From: Parvibaculum sp.
GTDB lineage: Bacteria; Pseudomonadota; Alphaproteobacteria; Parvibaculales; Parvibaculaceae
Assembly: GCA_030649335.1 (NCBI GenBank)
Contig: JAUSLL010000045.1
Location: 21,509 to 85,508 of the forward strand
Length of the DNA stretch: 64,000 nt
Reading direction: 5' to 3'
Part shown: piece after piece, positions 37,142 to 44,630 of the stretch
Layout: the number at the start of each line of letters is the position of its first letter
How positions within the stretch are numbered: position 1 is the first letter of the stretch
Made by a program: the position numbers and the translations under genes
Notes under the pieces: generated by a model
Databases searched by the model: none
Told to the model about the DNA's origin: nothing
What the model saw: only the letters and a program-made list of their open reading frames with translations

Positions 37142-37882
37142 GTGGTTGTTTGGCGTGTGTGTGTTGGCTCGGTATTGGCTGCGGGACTTTGCGGCTGTGC
37201 GTTGAGGGACGAGTGGCGGGCGGTTTTGCCTTTACCGCCGTTTGAAGAACCGTTCCGCGCGAGCGCGCCGGACTTGTTTATGCCGACGGCGCAACAGGTC
37301 ATGCCGCCTTTTGGCTATATCGGTTTCTGCATGGACCATATCAGCGAATGCTCCGGTGGCACGGATGAGCCGGAGCTGTTCACACTGGATGAAGCACGGC
37401 AAGGGGAGATGGAATCCATCAACACAGCGGTGAACGCGCTGCCGGAGGTTGAGGATATTGCGCTCTACGGGCGCAGCGAATTTTGGACCTATGCCGAAAC
37501 GCGGGGTGGCGATTGCGAGGATCTTGCGCTCGAAAAACGCCGCCGGTTGATGGCCATTGGCTGGCCTGCGGACGCGGTGCTGATCGCCACCACCCGCGAC
37601 CGCAATGGTGAAGGCCATGCGGTGCTGATTGCCACGACCGACAAGGGCGATTTCGTGCTTGATAATCGTGACCGCAACATCAAGCTCTGGTCGCAGACAG
37701 ACTATCAATGGCGCGCTCGGCAATCGCGCAAGCGGCCGTTCATCTGGCTCAATGCAGACGCGACAAAATTTGCGGAAACACCCGCGGCCAGCTATCCGCC
37801 GCTTGGCCGTACGGCACCTTTCCTCGAAGCAAGTGTCACGGCCTCGCTCAAGGCGATCAAACCGTCCTTTCCCGCGTTTTGA
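37142..37882 (+). CDS. Transglutaminase-like cysteine peptidase (BTLCP, DUF920)
   Basis: 246 aa beginning at GTG, with a hydrophobic leader ending in AAGLCGC, a plausible lipobox, so the protein is probably exported. The catalytic triad of the bacterial transglutaminase-like cysteine proteinases is visible: Cys in TRGGDCEDLALEKRRRL near residue 120, His in GEGHAVLIA near 159, and Asp in FVLDNRD near 174. Members such as LapG-type proteases cut adhesins, but this one belongs to the DUF920 set whose substrates are unknown. The end overlaps terC by 26 bases on the other strand. Confidence 0.82.
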   Translation: MVVWRVCVGSVLAAGLCGCALRDEWRAVLPLPPFEEPFRASAPDLFMPTAQQVMPPFGYIGFCMDHISECSGGTDEPELFTLDEARQGEMESINTAVNALPEVEDIALYGRSEFWTYAETRGGDCEDLALEKRRRLMAIGWPADAVLIATTRDRNGEGHAVLIATTDKGDFVLDNRDRNIKLWSQTDYQWRARQSRKRPFIWLNADATKFAETPAASYPPLGRTAPFLEASVTASLKAIKPSFPAF

Positions 37883-38804
37883 AAAGCGAGACGACCACAC
37901 CCAGCGCGAGCAGTCCGAAAGTGACGCTGAGCGACACAAGGGCCGGCACCTTGTCCACAAAGTCGGCATAGAAAATTTTGCCACCGATGAAAATCAACAC
38001 GGCTGCGAGCGCATATTTCAGATAGGCGAAACGGTGCATGACGGCAGCGAGCGCAAAATAAAGCGCGCGCAGGCCGAGGATCGCAAAAATATTACTTGTG
38101 TAAATGATAAAGGGATCGGTGGTGACCGCGAAGACAGCGGGCACACTGTCGACCGCGAAGACCAGATCGGCGCATTCGACAACGACGAGCGTGAGCAGAA
38201 GCGGCGTTGCGTAAAGAACTTTGCGGCCTGCGGCATCCGGCAGACGCACAAAGAAGGCGTGGCCGTGCAGGTCCGGTGTCATGCGGATGTGGCGCTGAAG
38301 CCAGAGCACCATGGGATGACACTTGATCGACGTGTCATGATCCTTCGCAAAGAGCATCTTCAGGCCGGTGATGATGAGGAAGGCACCGAAGAGATAGAGT
38401 ACCCATTCGAAATGCGCGATGAGCGCCACGCCCAAGCCGATCATGGTGCCGCGCATGACGATGACGCCGACGATGCCCCAGAACAACACGCGATGCTGAT
38501 ACTTTCGCGGGATGGCGAAGGTGGTGAAGATGAGCGAGATGATGAAGACGTTATCGAGAGAGAGCGATTCTTCGATGGCGTAGCCTGTGAAAAATTCCAG
38601 ACCTTTTTCTGCGCCGAACCAGAACCATACGCCTATGCCGAAGAGGCCGGCGATGGAGACGTAGAACGCTGACAACATCAGGCTCTCGCGCACGCCGATC
38701 TCGTGGTCGCGCTTGTTCAGCACACCCAGATCAAACGCCAAGAGTCCGATGATGATTGTGAAGAAGCCCCCCCATGCCCATACCGGGGTGCCTGCGAATT
38801 CCAT
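37857..38804 (-). CDS. TerC family membrane protein (Alx-like)
   Basis: 315 aa with about nine helices. The family signatures are SLSLDNVFIISLIF (about residues 79-92) and VECADLVFAVDSVPAVFAVTTDP (about 200-222), whose Asp residues are metal-binding in TerC/Alx-type manganese exporters. Manganese export or metal loading of exported proteins is likely. AAAGGTT precedes the ATG. The leader RNA can fold strongly (see 38852-38926), which suggests post-transcriptional control, as known for alx/mntP genes elsewhere. It converges on the BTLCP gene. Confidence 0.88.
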   Translation of the reverse strand: MEFAGTPVWAWGGFFTIIIGLLAFDLGVLNKRDHEIGVRESLMLSAFYVSIAGLFGIGVWFWFGAEKGLEFFTGYAIEESLSLDNVFIISLIFTTFAIPRKYQHRVLFWGIVGVIVMRGTMIGLGVALIAHFEWVLYLFGAFLIITGLKMLFAKDHDTSIKCHPMVLWLQRHIRMTPDLHGHAFFVRLPDAAGRKVLYATPLLLTLVVVECADLVFAVDSVPAVFAVTTDPFIIYTSNIFAILGLRALYFALAAVMHRFAYLKYALAAVLIFIGGKIFYADFVDKVPALVSLSVTFGLLALGVVVSLFKTRERTV

Positions 38805-38851
38805 TTTGAACCTTTGACATCTGCACGCCGCGGCAGCGCATATGCAACTCT

Positions 38852-38926
38852 AGGTCCGACATCACGATGGACGCCTCCATCGCCAGAGGGGCCCGGACCT
38901 CCTCCCACGCATAAAACATGGCGTGG
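38852..38926 (-). promoter_or_regulatory. Structured 5' leader of the terC gene
   Basis: On the minus strand, three stems precede the start by 50-120 nt. CCACGC/GCGTGG lies at 38921-38926 and 38905-38910. An outer stem AGGTCCG/CGGACCT pairs 38894-38900 with 38852-38858. Inside it, CGATGGA/TCCATCG pairs 38876-38882 with 38865-38871 around a 4-nt loop. Family knowledge (yybP-ykoY before alx) makes a metal riboswitch attractive, but I could not find its conserved loop sequences. Confidence 0.4.
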
Positions 38927-38984
38927 CTCGGGCGCGGTTTCAACTAGATAAAAAGATGGAAATTTGCCCCTTTCGGGGAACTTT

Positions 38985-39602
38985 TCAGGGCTTGGGCTTC
39001 ACAAACTCGGCCTGAATGGCGACATGGACCTCGTTGCCGACGGCTGGCCACCATTTGCCGAGGCCCCATTGTGACCGGTCAAAACGACCCTCGGCAGAAA
39101 ACCCCAGCGTATCAAGACCGGTAAGCGGATCGGGTGCACCACCGTTAAAAATGACTTTGAGCGTGACCGGATGGCTCCCGCTTTTAATCGTCAACAGGCC
39201 GGTCATGTCAGCGGTGTTAGCGCCCGTGCGCGTGAGCGACGTGCTGACGAAAGTGATGTCGGGGAAACGTGTAGTGTTGAAAAAATCCGCTCCGGTGAGG
39301 ATCGCATCAAGTTCTGGATCATTGGTGTTGACGCTTGCCGCTTTGATCGTGACGCGAACGCGGCTTTGCTCGGGCGCGTCGGGCGCGGCATCGAGCGTCG
39401 CTTCCACCTTGTCGAAGCGGGTGACAAAGCGCGAGTAACCAAAATGATCGACGTCGAAGATCACACTCCAATGGTGCGGATCAAGCTGGTAGGTGCCACC
39501 CGCGAGTTTGACCGGATCGTCGCTGACGCTGTGGGTGACGACATTGAGGGCCGCGCACGATGACAACATGAGGGTGAGCGCAAGCCAGAGAGCGCGCTTC
39601 AT
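38985..39602 (-). CDS. YceI family lipoprotein
   Basis: 205 aa with a lipoprotein signal (MKRALWLALTLMLSSCAAL; lipobox LSSC, Cys16). The mature part is a YceI lipocalin-like barrel: TYQLDPHHWSVIFDVDHFGYSRF, then DFFNTTRFPDITFVS and the C-terminal WGLGKWWPAVGNEVHVAIQAEF. YceI proteins bind isoprenoid lipids such as polyprenyls or quinones in the periplasm. Its start overlaps the stop of the upstream YceI gene by four bases, and both follow a cytochrome b561 gene, the classic arrangement. Confidence 0.9.
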   Translation of the reverse strand: MKRALWLALTLMLSSCAALNVVTHSVSDDPVKLAGGTYQLDPHHWSVIFDVDHFGYSRFVTRFDKVEATLDAAPDAPEQSRVRVTIKAASVNTNDPELDAILTGADFFNTTRFPDITFVSTSLTRTGANTADMTGLLTIKSGSHPVTLKVIFNGGAPDPLTGLDTLGFSAEGRFDRSQWGLGKWWPAVGNEVHVAIQAEFVKPKP

Positions 39603-40159
39603 TGACGCGTCGCCCTTAGGTTGATCTTCACAGCTATGTCGATGCTTGCGACCTGATTTGCCATGAGTTCCGGCCCGTCGCCGACGCGATAAACCATACG
39701 CGACAATGATGTTTCACCGACCACATGGGCTTTGTCGCCCTCGATAGTAAGGGTGAAGGGAAGCTCAATGTCAGCGGTGATGCCTTTGATGGTGAGGGCA
39801 GCGGTTGCGAGATATTTATCGCCTTCGAGATGCGTGATCTTTTTGCTCTCGAATGTGGCGGATGGATATTTCGCGATGTTGAACCAAAGTTCCTGCGGCA
39901 GATATTCGTCCTTGCGCGCCTCGCCCGTCTGACACTTGGCCATGTCGATCGTGACTTTGATCGCGGCATGATCGAGGGCGTCGGCGTCAAAAGTGATGTC
40001 CGCGTCAAATACGGCGCAGGCACCGGCGAGCGGGCTGCTGCCAGCTGTGCCTGTCCATGTGATGGTCTGCGGATCGGGCTCGGCCTGCCATTTGGTGGCG
40101 GCATGGGCGGGAGCGGCGATAAGAAGCGCTGCCAAGGCCGCGCCAATGATCTGTTTCAT
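39599..40159 (-). CDS. YceI family periplasmic protein
   Basis: 186 aa with a cleavable signal peptide (MKQIIGAALAALLIAAPAHA, cut before ATKW). The barrel has ACAVFDADITFDADALDHAA and NIAKYPSATFESKKITHL, with two Cys that may pair (in GACAVF and AKCQTGE). It probably carries an isoprenoid quinone or related lipid near cytochrome b561. The start at 40159 is 28 bp after the cytochrome gene stop; a longer frame upstream is not supported. Confidence 0.9.
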   Translation of the reverse strand: MKQIIGAALAALLIAAPAHAATKWQAEPDPQTITWTGTAGSSPLAGACAVFDADITFDADALDHAAIKVTIDMAKCQTGEARKDEYLPQELWFNIAKYPSATFESKKITHLEGDKYLATAALTIKGITADIELPFTLTIEGDKAHVVGETSLSRMVYRVGDGPELMANQVASIDIAVKINLRATRQ

Positions 40160-40187
40160 ATGTCGGCCTTTCGGAAAACAACAATTG

Positions 40188-40775
40188 TCATGGCGATATC
40201 CGTCGCGGGCGCCCGGGCAACATGCGCCGCAAGACATCGTCCCCGAGCCAAAAATGATGCCACAAGGCGGCACCAATATGGCCGAGGATCATAAGGGAAA
40301 CGACCCACGCCAAAAACCAATGAGCGAACGAAGCCATATCGCCGAGGCTCTGCTTGGCGGGGCTGGCAACAACAAAACCCAGATGGGGTAATTCAACGAG
40401 GCCGAAGAAGTAGGTCGGGATGCCATAGGGCGACGCCGAGACAATGACCCAGCCGAGCGAGGGCATCACAATGAAACAGGCATAAAGGCCGAAATGCACG
40501 GCTTTTGAGGCGCGGACCTGCCACAGGGGTAGTTGCGGCGGCAAAGCGGGCGGCGCATCCGCAAGACGCCAGACAAGGCGCAATACAGCCAGACCGAAAA
40601 GCATGATCCCCAAAGATTTGTGGGTTTGATAGAGCGGAAAAGTGAGCGGGTCGGTGAGAGGTAATATCGTCATTGCAATACCGATGCCGATCTGGCCGAC
40701 AAAGCAAACCGCCATGGTCCAATGGAGCACCATGGCGACGACCCCGTAGCGATGGATCAAGTTTTTAAGCGGCAT
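40188..40775 (-). CDS. cybB: Cytochrome b561
   Basis: 195-aa four-helix membrane diheme cytochrome b. Heme-ligand histidines are seen in VVAMVLHWTMA (helix 1), YQTHKSLGIMLFG (helix 2) and the last helices with AHWFLAWVVSLMILGHIGAALWHH. It transfers electrons between quinol and periplasmic acceptors, including superoxide in the E. coli enzyme. It heads a three-gene operon with two YceI proteins. The start at 40775 is preferred to the longer frame, which begins with unrelated sequence. Confidence 0.92.
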   Translation of the reverse strand: MPLKNLIHRYGVVAMVLHWTMAVCFVGQIGIGIAMTILPLTDPLTFPLYQTHKSLGIMLFGLAVLRLVWRLADAPPALPPQLPLWQVRASKAVHFGLYACFIVMPSLGWVIVSASPYGIPTYFFGLVELPHLGFVVASPAKQSLGDMASFAHWFLAWVVSLMILGHIGAALWHHFWLGDDVLRRMLPGRPRRISP

Positions 40776-40938
40776 GGCTCGACATTCCCGACTGCGTTGG
40801 CCCATCATGCTCCCGGGCTCGAAGCCCATCATGTCATTGGCTGGCGCGACATGGTAGTTTTGCGCCACATAACGAATCACGCCAGAGCCGGTTTCAGCTA
40901 AGAAAATCGAGCCGTCGCGGGTACCATTGGAGGGTCTC

Positions 40939-41340
40939 ATGCTGAGCTATTCGCTCGAAATCATCGGCGTCTATATCGGCCTCAATCTGCTCATCAACCT
41001 GTTTTTGGCCTATCGCGTGTCTGCGAACCGCGTGCGCTCCAATGTGATGACGGGCACGGGTGATGATTCAGGTCTTTACAACGCCAACCGCGCGCATGTG
41101 ACGAACGGCGAATATACGCCGATCATTCTCATCGGGCTTATCGCCCTGCACCTGCTGTCCGGCTCGATCTATGTCATACATGCCGTCGGCCTGTTGCTGA
41201 CAGTCGGACGCATCCTGCATGCGATGGGCTTGTCTTCGGCGGCGACGAAATCGACACCGCCGCGCCTCATCGGCACGGTTATGACCTGGGCGGCACAACT
41301 GGTTGCCGCAGTCGGTTGCCTTTATTACGCCCTGCTCTGA
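40939..41340 (+). CDS. MAPEG family membrane protein
   Basis: 133 aa with four membrane helices. Family signatures are NRVRSNVMTGTGDDSGLYNANRAHVTNGEYTP region and GRILHAMGLSS. MAPEG proteins are glutathione-dependent transferases or peroxidases, or have no known activity in bacteria; with gshA and GST genes nearby a glutathione link is reasonable but not proven. GGAGG precedes the ATG. It is divergent from cybB and followed by a strong terminator. Confidence 0.88.
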   Translation: MLSYSLEIIGVYIGLNLLINLFLAYRVSANRVRSNVMTGTGDDSGLYNANRAHVTNGEYTPIILIGLIALHLLSGSIYVIHAVGLLLTVGRILHAMGLSSAATKSTPPRLIGTVMTWAAQLVAAVGCLYYALL

Positions 41341-41385
41341 CACGGATTGCGGCCTTAAGTCTTTCCGGCTTTGCTATGATGACGG

Positions 41386-41426
41386 GGCTCCGGCTTGTAT
41401 AACAAAGCCGGAGCCTGTTGTTTTTT
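41386..41426 (+). terminator. Terminator after the MAPEG gene
   Basis: GGCTCCGGCTT (41386-41396) pairs with AAGCCGGAGCC (41405-41415), loop of 8 nt, followed by TGTTGTTTTTT. Confidence 0.9.
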
Positions 41427-41480
41427 AGGCCCCTCTCCATCATCTCATGATGTCCTTCCCTTACAGAAATCCATTTCCGC

Positions 41481-42848
41481 ATGTCCAAGTCCGAAGCCAA
41501 ATCCGCATCCCCCCGCAGCGTTCTCGACGACGCCGAGATGCTTGTCGAACGCGCGATGAAAGCCGGTGCCGATGCTGCGGAAGCTGTTGTGCTGGAAGGT
41601 CAGTCACTCGGCGTCTCATGGCGCATGGGCAAGCTTGAGGATGTGGAACGCTCCGAAGGGCGCGACGTGGGCTTGCGTGTCTTCATCGGCAAGCGCAATG
41701 CAACCGTCTCCACGACAGACCTCAGCGAACGCTCGCTGGCGCCGCTGATCGAGCGTGTGGTGTCGATGGCACGCATCGCGCCGGAAGACCCTTATGCGGC
41801 GCTGGCCGAAAGATCATTGCTGGCCACGACACTTCCCGATCTCGACATTGACGATGCGTCACATGTGCCGAGCGCCGAAGACCTTGCCAAGGCTGCCGCT
41901 CAAGCCGAGGACGCAGCGCTTAGCGTCGAAGGCGTGACGAACTCCGGCGGCGCGGGCGCAAGCTGGGGCCGCTCGGGCATTGCACTCATCACGTCTGAAG
42001 GTTTTTCGGGCTCTTATTCGGGCACGTCCTTTTCCGTTTCCTGTTCGGTGCTGGCAGGCACCGGCACGGGCATGGAACGCGACTATGATTATTCAAGCAC
42101 ACGGCATCTGAGCGATCTTGAAGCACCCACGCCTGTCGGCCGTTCGGCGGGCGAGCGCGCTGTGCGCCGTCTCAACCCGCGCAAGGTGAAATCGCAAGCT
42201 GTGCCGATCATCTATGATCCGCGCGTGTCGGCGGGCCTTATCGGGCATCTTGCCGGTGCGATTTCGGGTTCGGCCATCGCGCGCAAGACGAGCTTTTTAC
42301 AAGCCTCGCTGGGCAAGGGCGTGTTCGCGCCGGGCATTTCGATTGTGGACGATCCGCATCGCGCGCGCGGTCTGCGCTCCAAACCTTTTGATGGTGAAGG
42401 CGTTGCCAACCGCCGCACGCAACTCATTGACGACGGTGTGCTGACGACATGGCTGCTCGACACAGCCTCCGCCCGCCAGCTCGGTCTCACCACCACCGGC
42501 CACGCCGCACGCGGCACCGGCGGTCCACCCTCGCCTTCCACGACCAACCTTTACATGGAAGCCGGCACGCTGAGCCCGCAGGATTTGATGGCCGATATTA
42601 CCGAAGGATTTTATGTCACCGAAATGATCGGCATGGGTGTCAATGGTGTCACCGGCGACTATAGCCGTGGTGCGTCGGGCTTCTGGATCGAAAACGGCAA
42701 GCTCACTTATGCGGTAAGCGAAATCACGGTGGCGGGTAATCTGAAAGATATGTTCGCCCATCTCACACCGGCCAATGACCTCAAATTTACGCAAGGTACA
42801 AACGCCCCCACATTGCGCGTCGAGGGCATGACCATTGCAGGCACCTGA
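41481..42848 (+). CDS. pmbA: TldE/PmbA metalloprotease subunit
   Basis: 455-aa partner of TldD. It shares the TldD fold (DAAEAVVLEGQSLGVSWRMG at the N-terminus; NRRTQLIDDGVLTTWLLDT and GMGVNGVTGDYSRGASGFWIENG near the C-terminus) but lacks an HExxxH motif, as normal for TldE. The TldD/TldE complex processes peptides such as microcin B17 precursors elsewhere. It heads a long operon into the lipid A genes, overlapping the phosphatase gene. Confidence 0.95.
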   Translation: MSKSEAKSASPRSVLDDAEMLVERAMKAGADAAEAVVLEGQSLGVSWRMGKLEDVERSEGRDVGLRVFIGKRNATVSTTDLSERSLAPLIERVVSMARIAPEDPYAALAERSLLATTLPDLDIDDASHVPSAEDLAKAAAQAEDAALSVEGVTNSGGAGASWGRSGIALITSEGFSGSYSGTSFSVSCSVLAGTGTGMERDYDYSSTRHLSDLEAPTPVGRSAGERAVRRLNPRKVKSQAVPIIYDPRVSAGLIGHLAGAISGSAIARKTSFLQASLGKGVFAPGISIVDDPHRARGLRSKPFDGEGVANRRTQLIDDGVLTTWLLDTASARQLGLTTTGHAARGTGGPPSPSTTNLYMEAGTLSPQDLMADITEGFYVTEMIGMGVNGVTGDYSRGASGFWIENGKLTYAVSEITVAGNLKDMFAHLTPANDLKFTQGTNAPTLRVEGMTIAGT

Positions 42849-43650
42849 GACCATCCACACACGCAGCGAAGACCGCGCCCTGCTCAACGCCGCTGTGTGC
42901 GAGGCGGGTCGTATTGCGCTGACCTATTATCAGACCGAACTCAAAACATGGATGAAGGGCGGCGACGATATTGTCACCGAAGCCGACATTGCTGTGAACG
43001 ATCAATTGCAAAAGTCCTTGGCCTTTGCCCGACCTGCATATGGCTGGCTGTCGGAAGAGAGCAAAGATGATGCGCGCCGCCTCAGCTGCGATCGCGTCTG
43101 GGTGGTGGACCCCATCGACGGTACGCGTGCCTTTGCCAGGGGCCACCCGCATTTCACCATTTCAGTGGCACTCGTTGAAGCGGGACGCCCTGTGCTTGCC
43201 GCCCTTTTCAATCCGGCGACGGATGAATTTTTCGAGGCTGAAGCGGCTGCAGGCTCGTTACTGAACGGTAAACCAATTAAAGTCGGCAAACGCAGCGCCA
43301 TTGAAGGTGCGCGCATGGCCGCTTTTGCACCGATGTTCAAACATCCCGCATGGCCTGCGCCCTGGCCCGAGATGGAGTTCATCGAACGCAATTCGGTCGC
43401 TTACCGGATCGCGCTTTTTGCCTGCGATGCGGCAGACGCGGCGATTGCCCTCAACTCCAAGAACGATTGGGACCTCGCCGCCGCCGACCTCATCCTGCAT
43501 GAAGCAGGGGGACAACTGACAAGCCACGATGGCAAGCTGTTGATTTACAATCGGGAACTGCCGCGTCACCGCAGTCTTCTGGCCGCAGGACCCGACCTGT
43601 ACAGACCACTCTTCGACCGCGTCGGAGCCCTGAAGTTGCCAAATGCGTAG
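42835..43650 (+). CDS. Inositol monophosphatase family protein (CysQ-like)
   Basis: 271 aa. Mg-binding motifs are in order: DIVTEADIAVND, LSEESKDD (EE), WVVDPIDGTRAFARG (DPIDGT) and NDWDLAAADLILHEAGG (WD). The group includes 3'(2'),5'-bisphosphate nucleotidases and histidinol phosphatases; CysQ-like activity is likely from the usual neighbourhood but not certain. The start is a TTG inside the end of pmbA, with GAGG upstream. It is followed by DUF4170, a conserved pairing. Confidence 0.85.
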   Translation: MQAPETIHTRSEDRALLNAAVCEAGRIALTYYQTELKTWMKGGDDIVTEADIAVNDQLQKSLAFARPAYGWLSEESKDDARRLSCDRVWVVDPIDGTRAFARGHPHFTISVALVEAGRPVLAALFNPATDEFFEAEAAAGSLLNGKPIKVGKRSAIEGARMAAFAPMFKHPAWPAPWPEMEFIERNSVAYRIALFACDAADAAIALNSKNDWDLAAADLILHEAGGQLTSHDGKLLIYNRELPRHRSLLAAGPDLYRPLFDRVGALKLPNA

Positions 43651-43732
43651 CGGCGCTTAGTTATACATAATTAGGTTTAGTCATGTTAAATTGCGTGCAG
43701 TTTGAGTCCCCAGACATGAAGTTGAATGAGCG

Positions 43733-43984
43733 ATGACAAAACAATTGCTCCACCTTGTTATAGGCGGCGAATTGAAAGACCTCGGCGGAACCGAATTCCG
43801 GGATCTGAACGCCATTGATACGGTCGGCGTATTTCCTGATTACGCAAGCGCCCACGCAGCCTGGAAATCAGCGGCGCTGCGCACAGTCGATAATGCACAT
43901 ACAAGATATTTCATTGTCCATCTGCACAGGTTGATGGACCCGGACGCGGAGCATTCGCATGATGCGAATGACCATGAGCATTGA
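43733..43984 (+). CDS. DUF4170 family small protein
   Basis: 83 aa. The core HLVIGGELKDLGGTEFRDL followed by DTVGVFPDYASAHAAWKSAA and RYFIVHLHRLMDP is diagnostic for DUF4170, almost always encoded between the inositol-phosphatase and lipid A transporter genes in alphaproteobacteria. Function unknown. The C-terminus is His/Asp-rich (DAEHSHDANDHEH), which could bind metal. Confidence 0.88.
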   Translation: MTKQLLHLVIGGELKDLGGTEFRDLNAIDTVGVFPDYASAHAAWKSAALRTVDNAHTRYFIVHLHRLMDPDAEHSHDANDHEH

Positions 43985-44499
43985 ACGGCAATGTCCGGTC
44001 GGGGCCTGAACAGGCCCCGGGGGTCGCACTTTCGATCCTGATGCTGTTTGCCTTTCTCGGTATTGTCTTTGCTGTGGCTTTTGCAGGCGCGCAAGTGACG
44101 ACCTCCAATCTTGAAAGTTGGTATGCGGGGATCGCGAAGCCCGAACTCACGCCCGCCGATTGGGTTTTCCCGATTGTCTGGAATTTTCTGTTTCTGCTGA
44201 TGGGGATTTCAGGCTGGCTCGTGTGGCGCACGGCAGGCAGCCTTGATGGCGCGGGCGGCGTGTTGTCGATCTTTGCCGCCCAGTTGATGCTCAATTTTGC
44301 CTGGTCGGTGTTGTTTTTCGGCCTGCACAGTCCGGGGCTCGCGTTTGCGGAAGTCATCATTCTGGATTGTGCCATAGCTGCGACGATTGCCGGATTTTGG
44401 CGGCACAGCCGTCTCGCCGCCGTGCTGCTCGTTCCCTATTTGCTCTGGAGCCTCTTTGCCAGTTGGCTAACCGGCGCGATCTGGCTTCTCAACGGCTGA
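43981..44499 (+). CDS. tspO: TspO/MBR family protein
   Basis: About 172 aa with five membrane helices. WYAGIAKPELTPADWVFPIVWNFLFLLMGIS and AAQLMLNFAWSVLFFGLHSPGLA are TspO hallmarks, with the Trp-rich porphyrin-binding region. TspO binds tetrapyrroles and sterols and acts in oxygen-dependent regulation in Rhodobacter. The likely start is a TTG overlapping the DUF4170 stop; an in-frame ATG at 44041 would shorten the N-terminus into the first helix. Its place inside the otherwise conserved block is unusual. Confidence 0.85.
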   Translation: MNGNVRSGPEQAPGVALSILMLFAFLGIVFAVAFAGAQVTTSNLESWYAGIAKPELTPADWVFPIVWNFLFLLMGISGWLVWRTAGSLDGAGGVLSIFAAQLMLNFAWSVLFFGLHSPGLAFAEVIILDCAIAATIAGFWRHSRLAAVLLVPYLLWSLFASWLTGAIWLLNG

Positions 44500-44630
44500 C
44501 AGCGGCCCGCGCCCCGAGGCGAAAAACTCAATAAGAACCGGCGTTTACCATTTACGGCTCTGGTCTCGCGAGGTGGCGTGCCCGTGAGCGTCATGGTAAG
44601 GTTGCGGCGCATCATCACACGAGGCAGAAG

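Noticed and set aside
38805..38984. yybP-ykoY manganese riboswitch before terC
   Set aside because: A folded leader exists, but I could not find the conserved loop sequences, so the name is not supported from sequence alone.
38961..38984. Terminator after the YceI lipoprotein gene
   Set aside because: Only a 4-bp CCCC/GGGG stem with a TTTC loop and no adjacent U-run; too weak.
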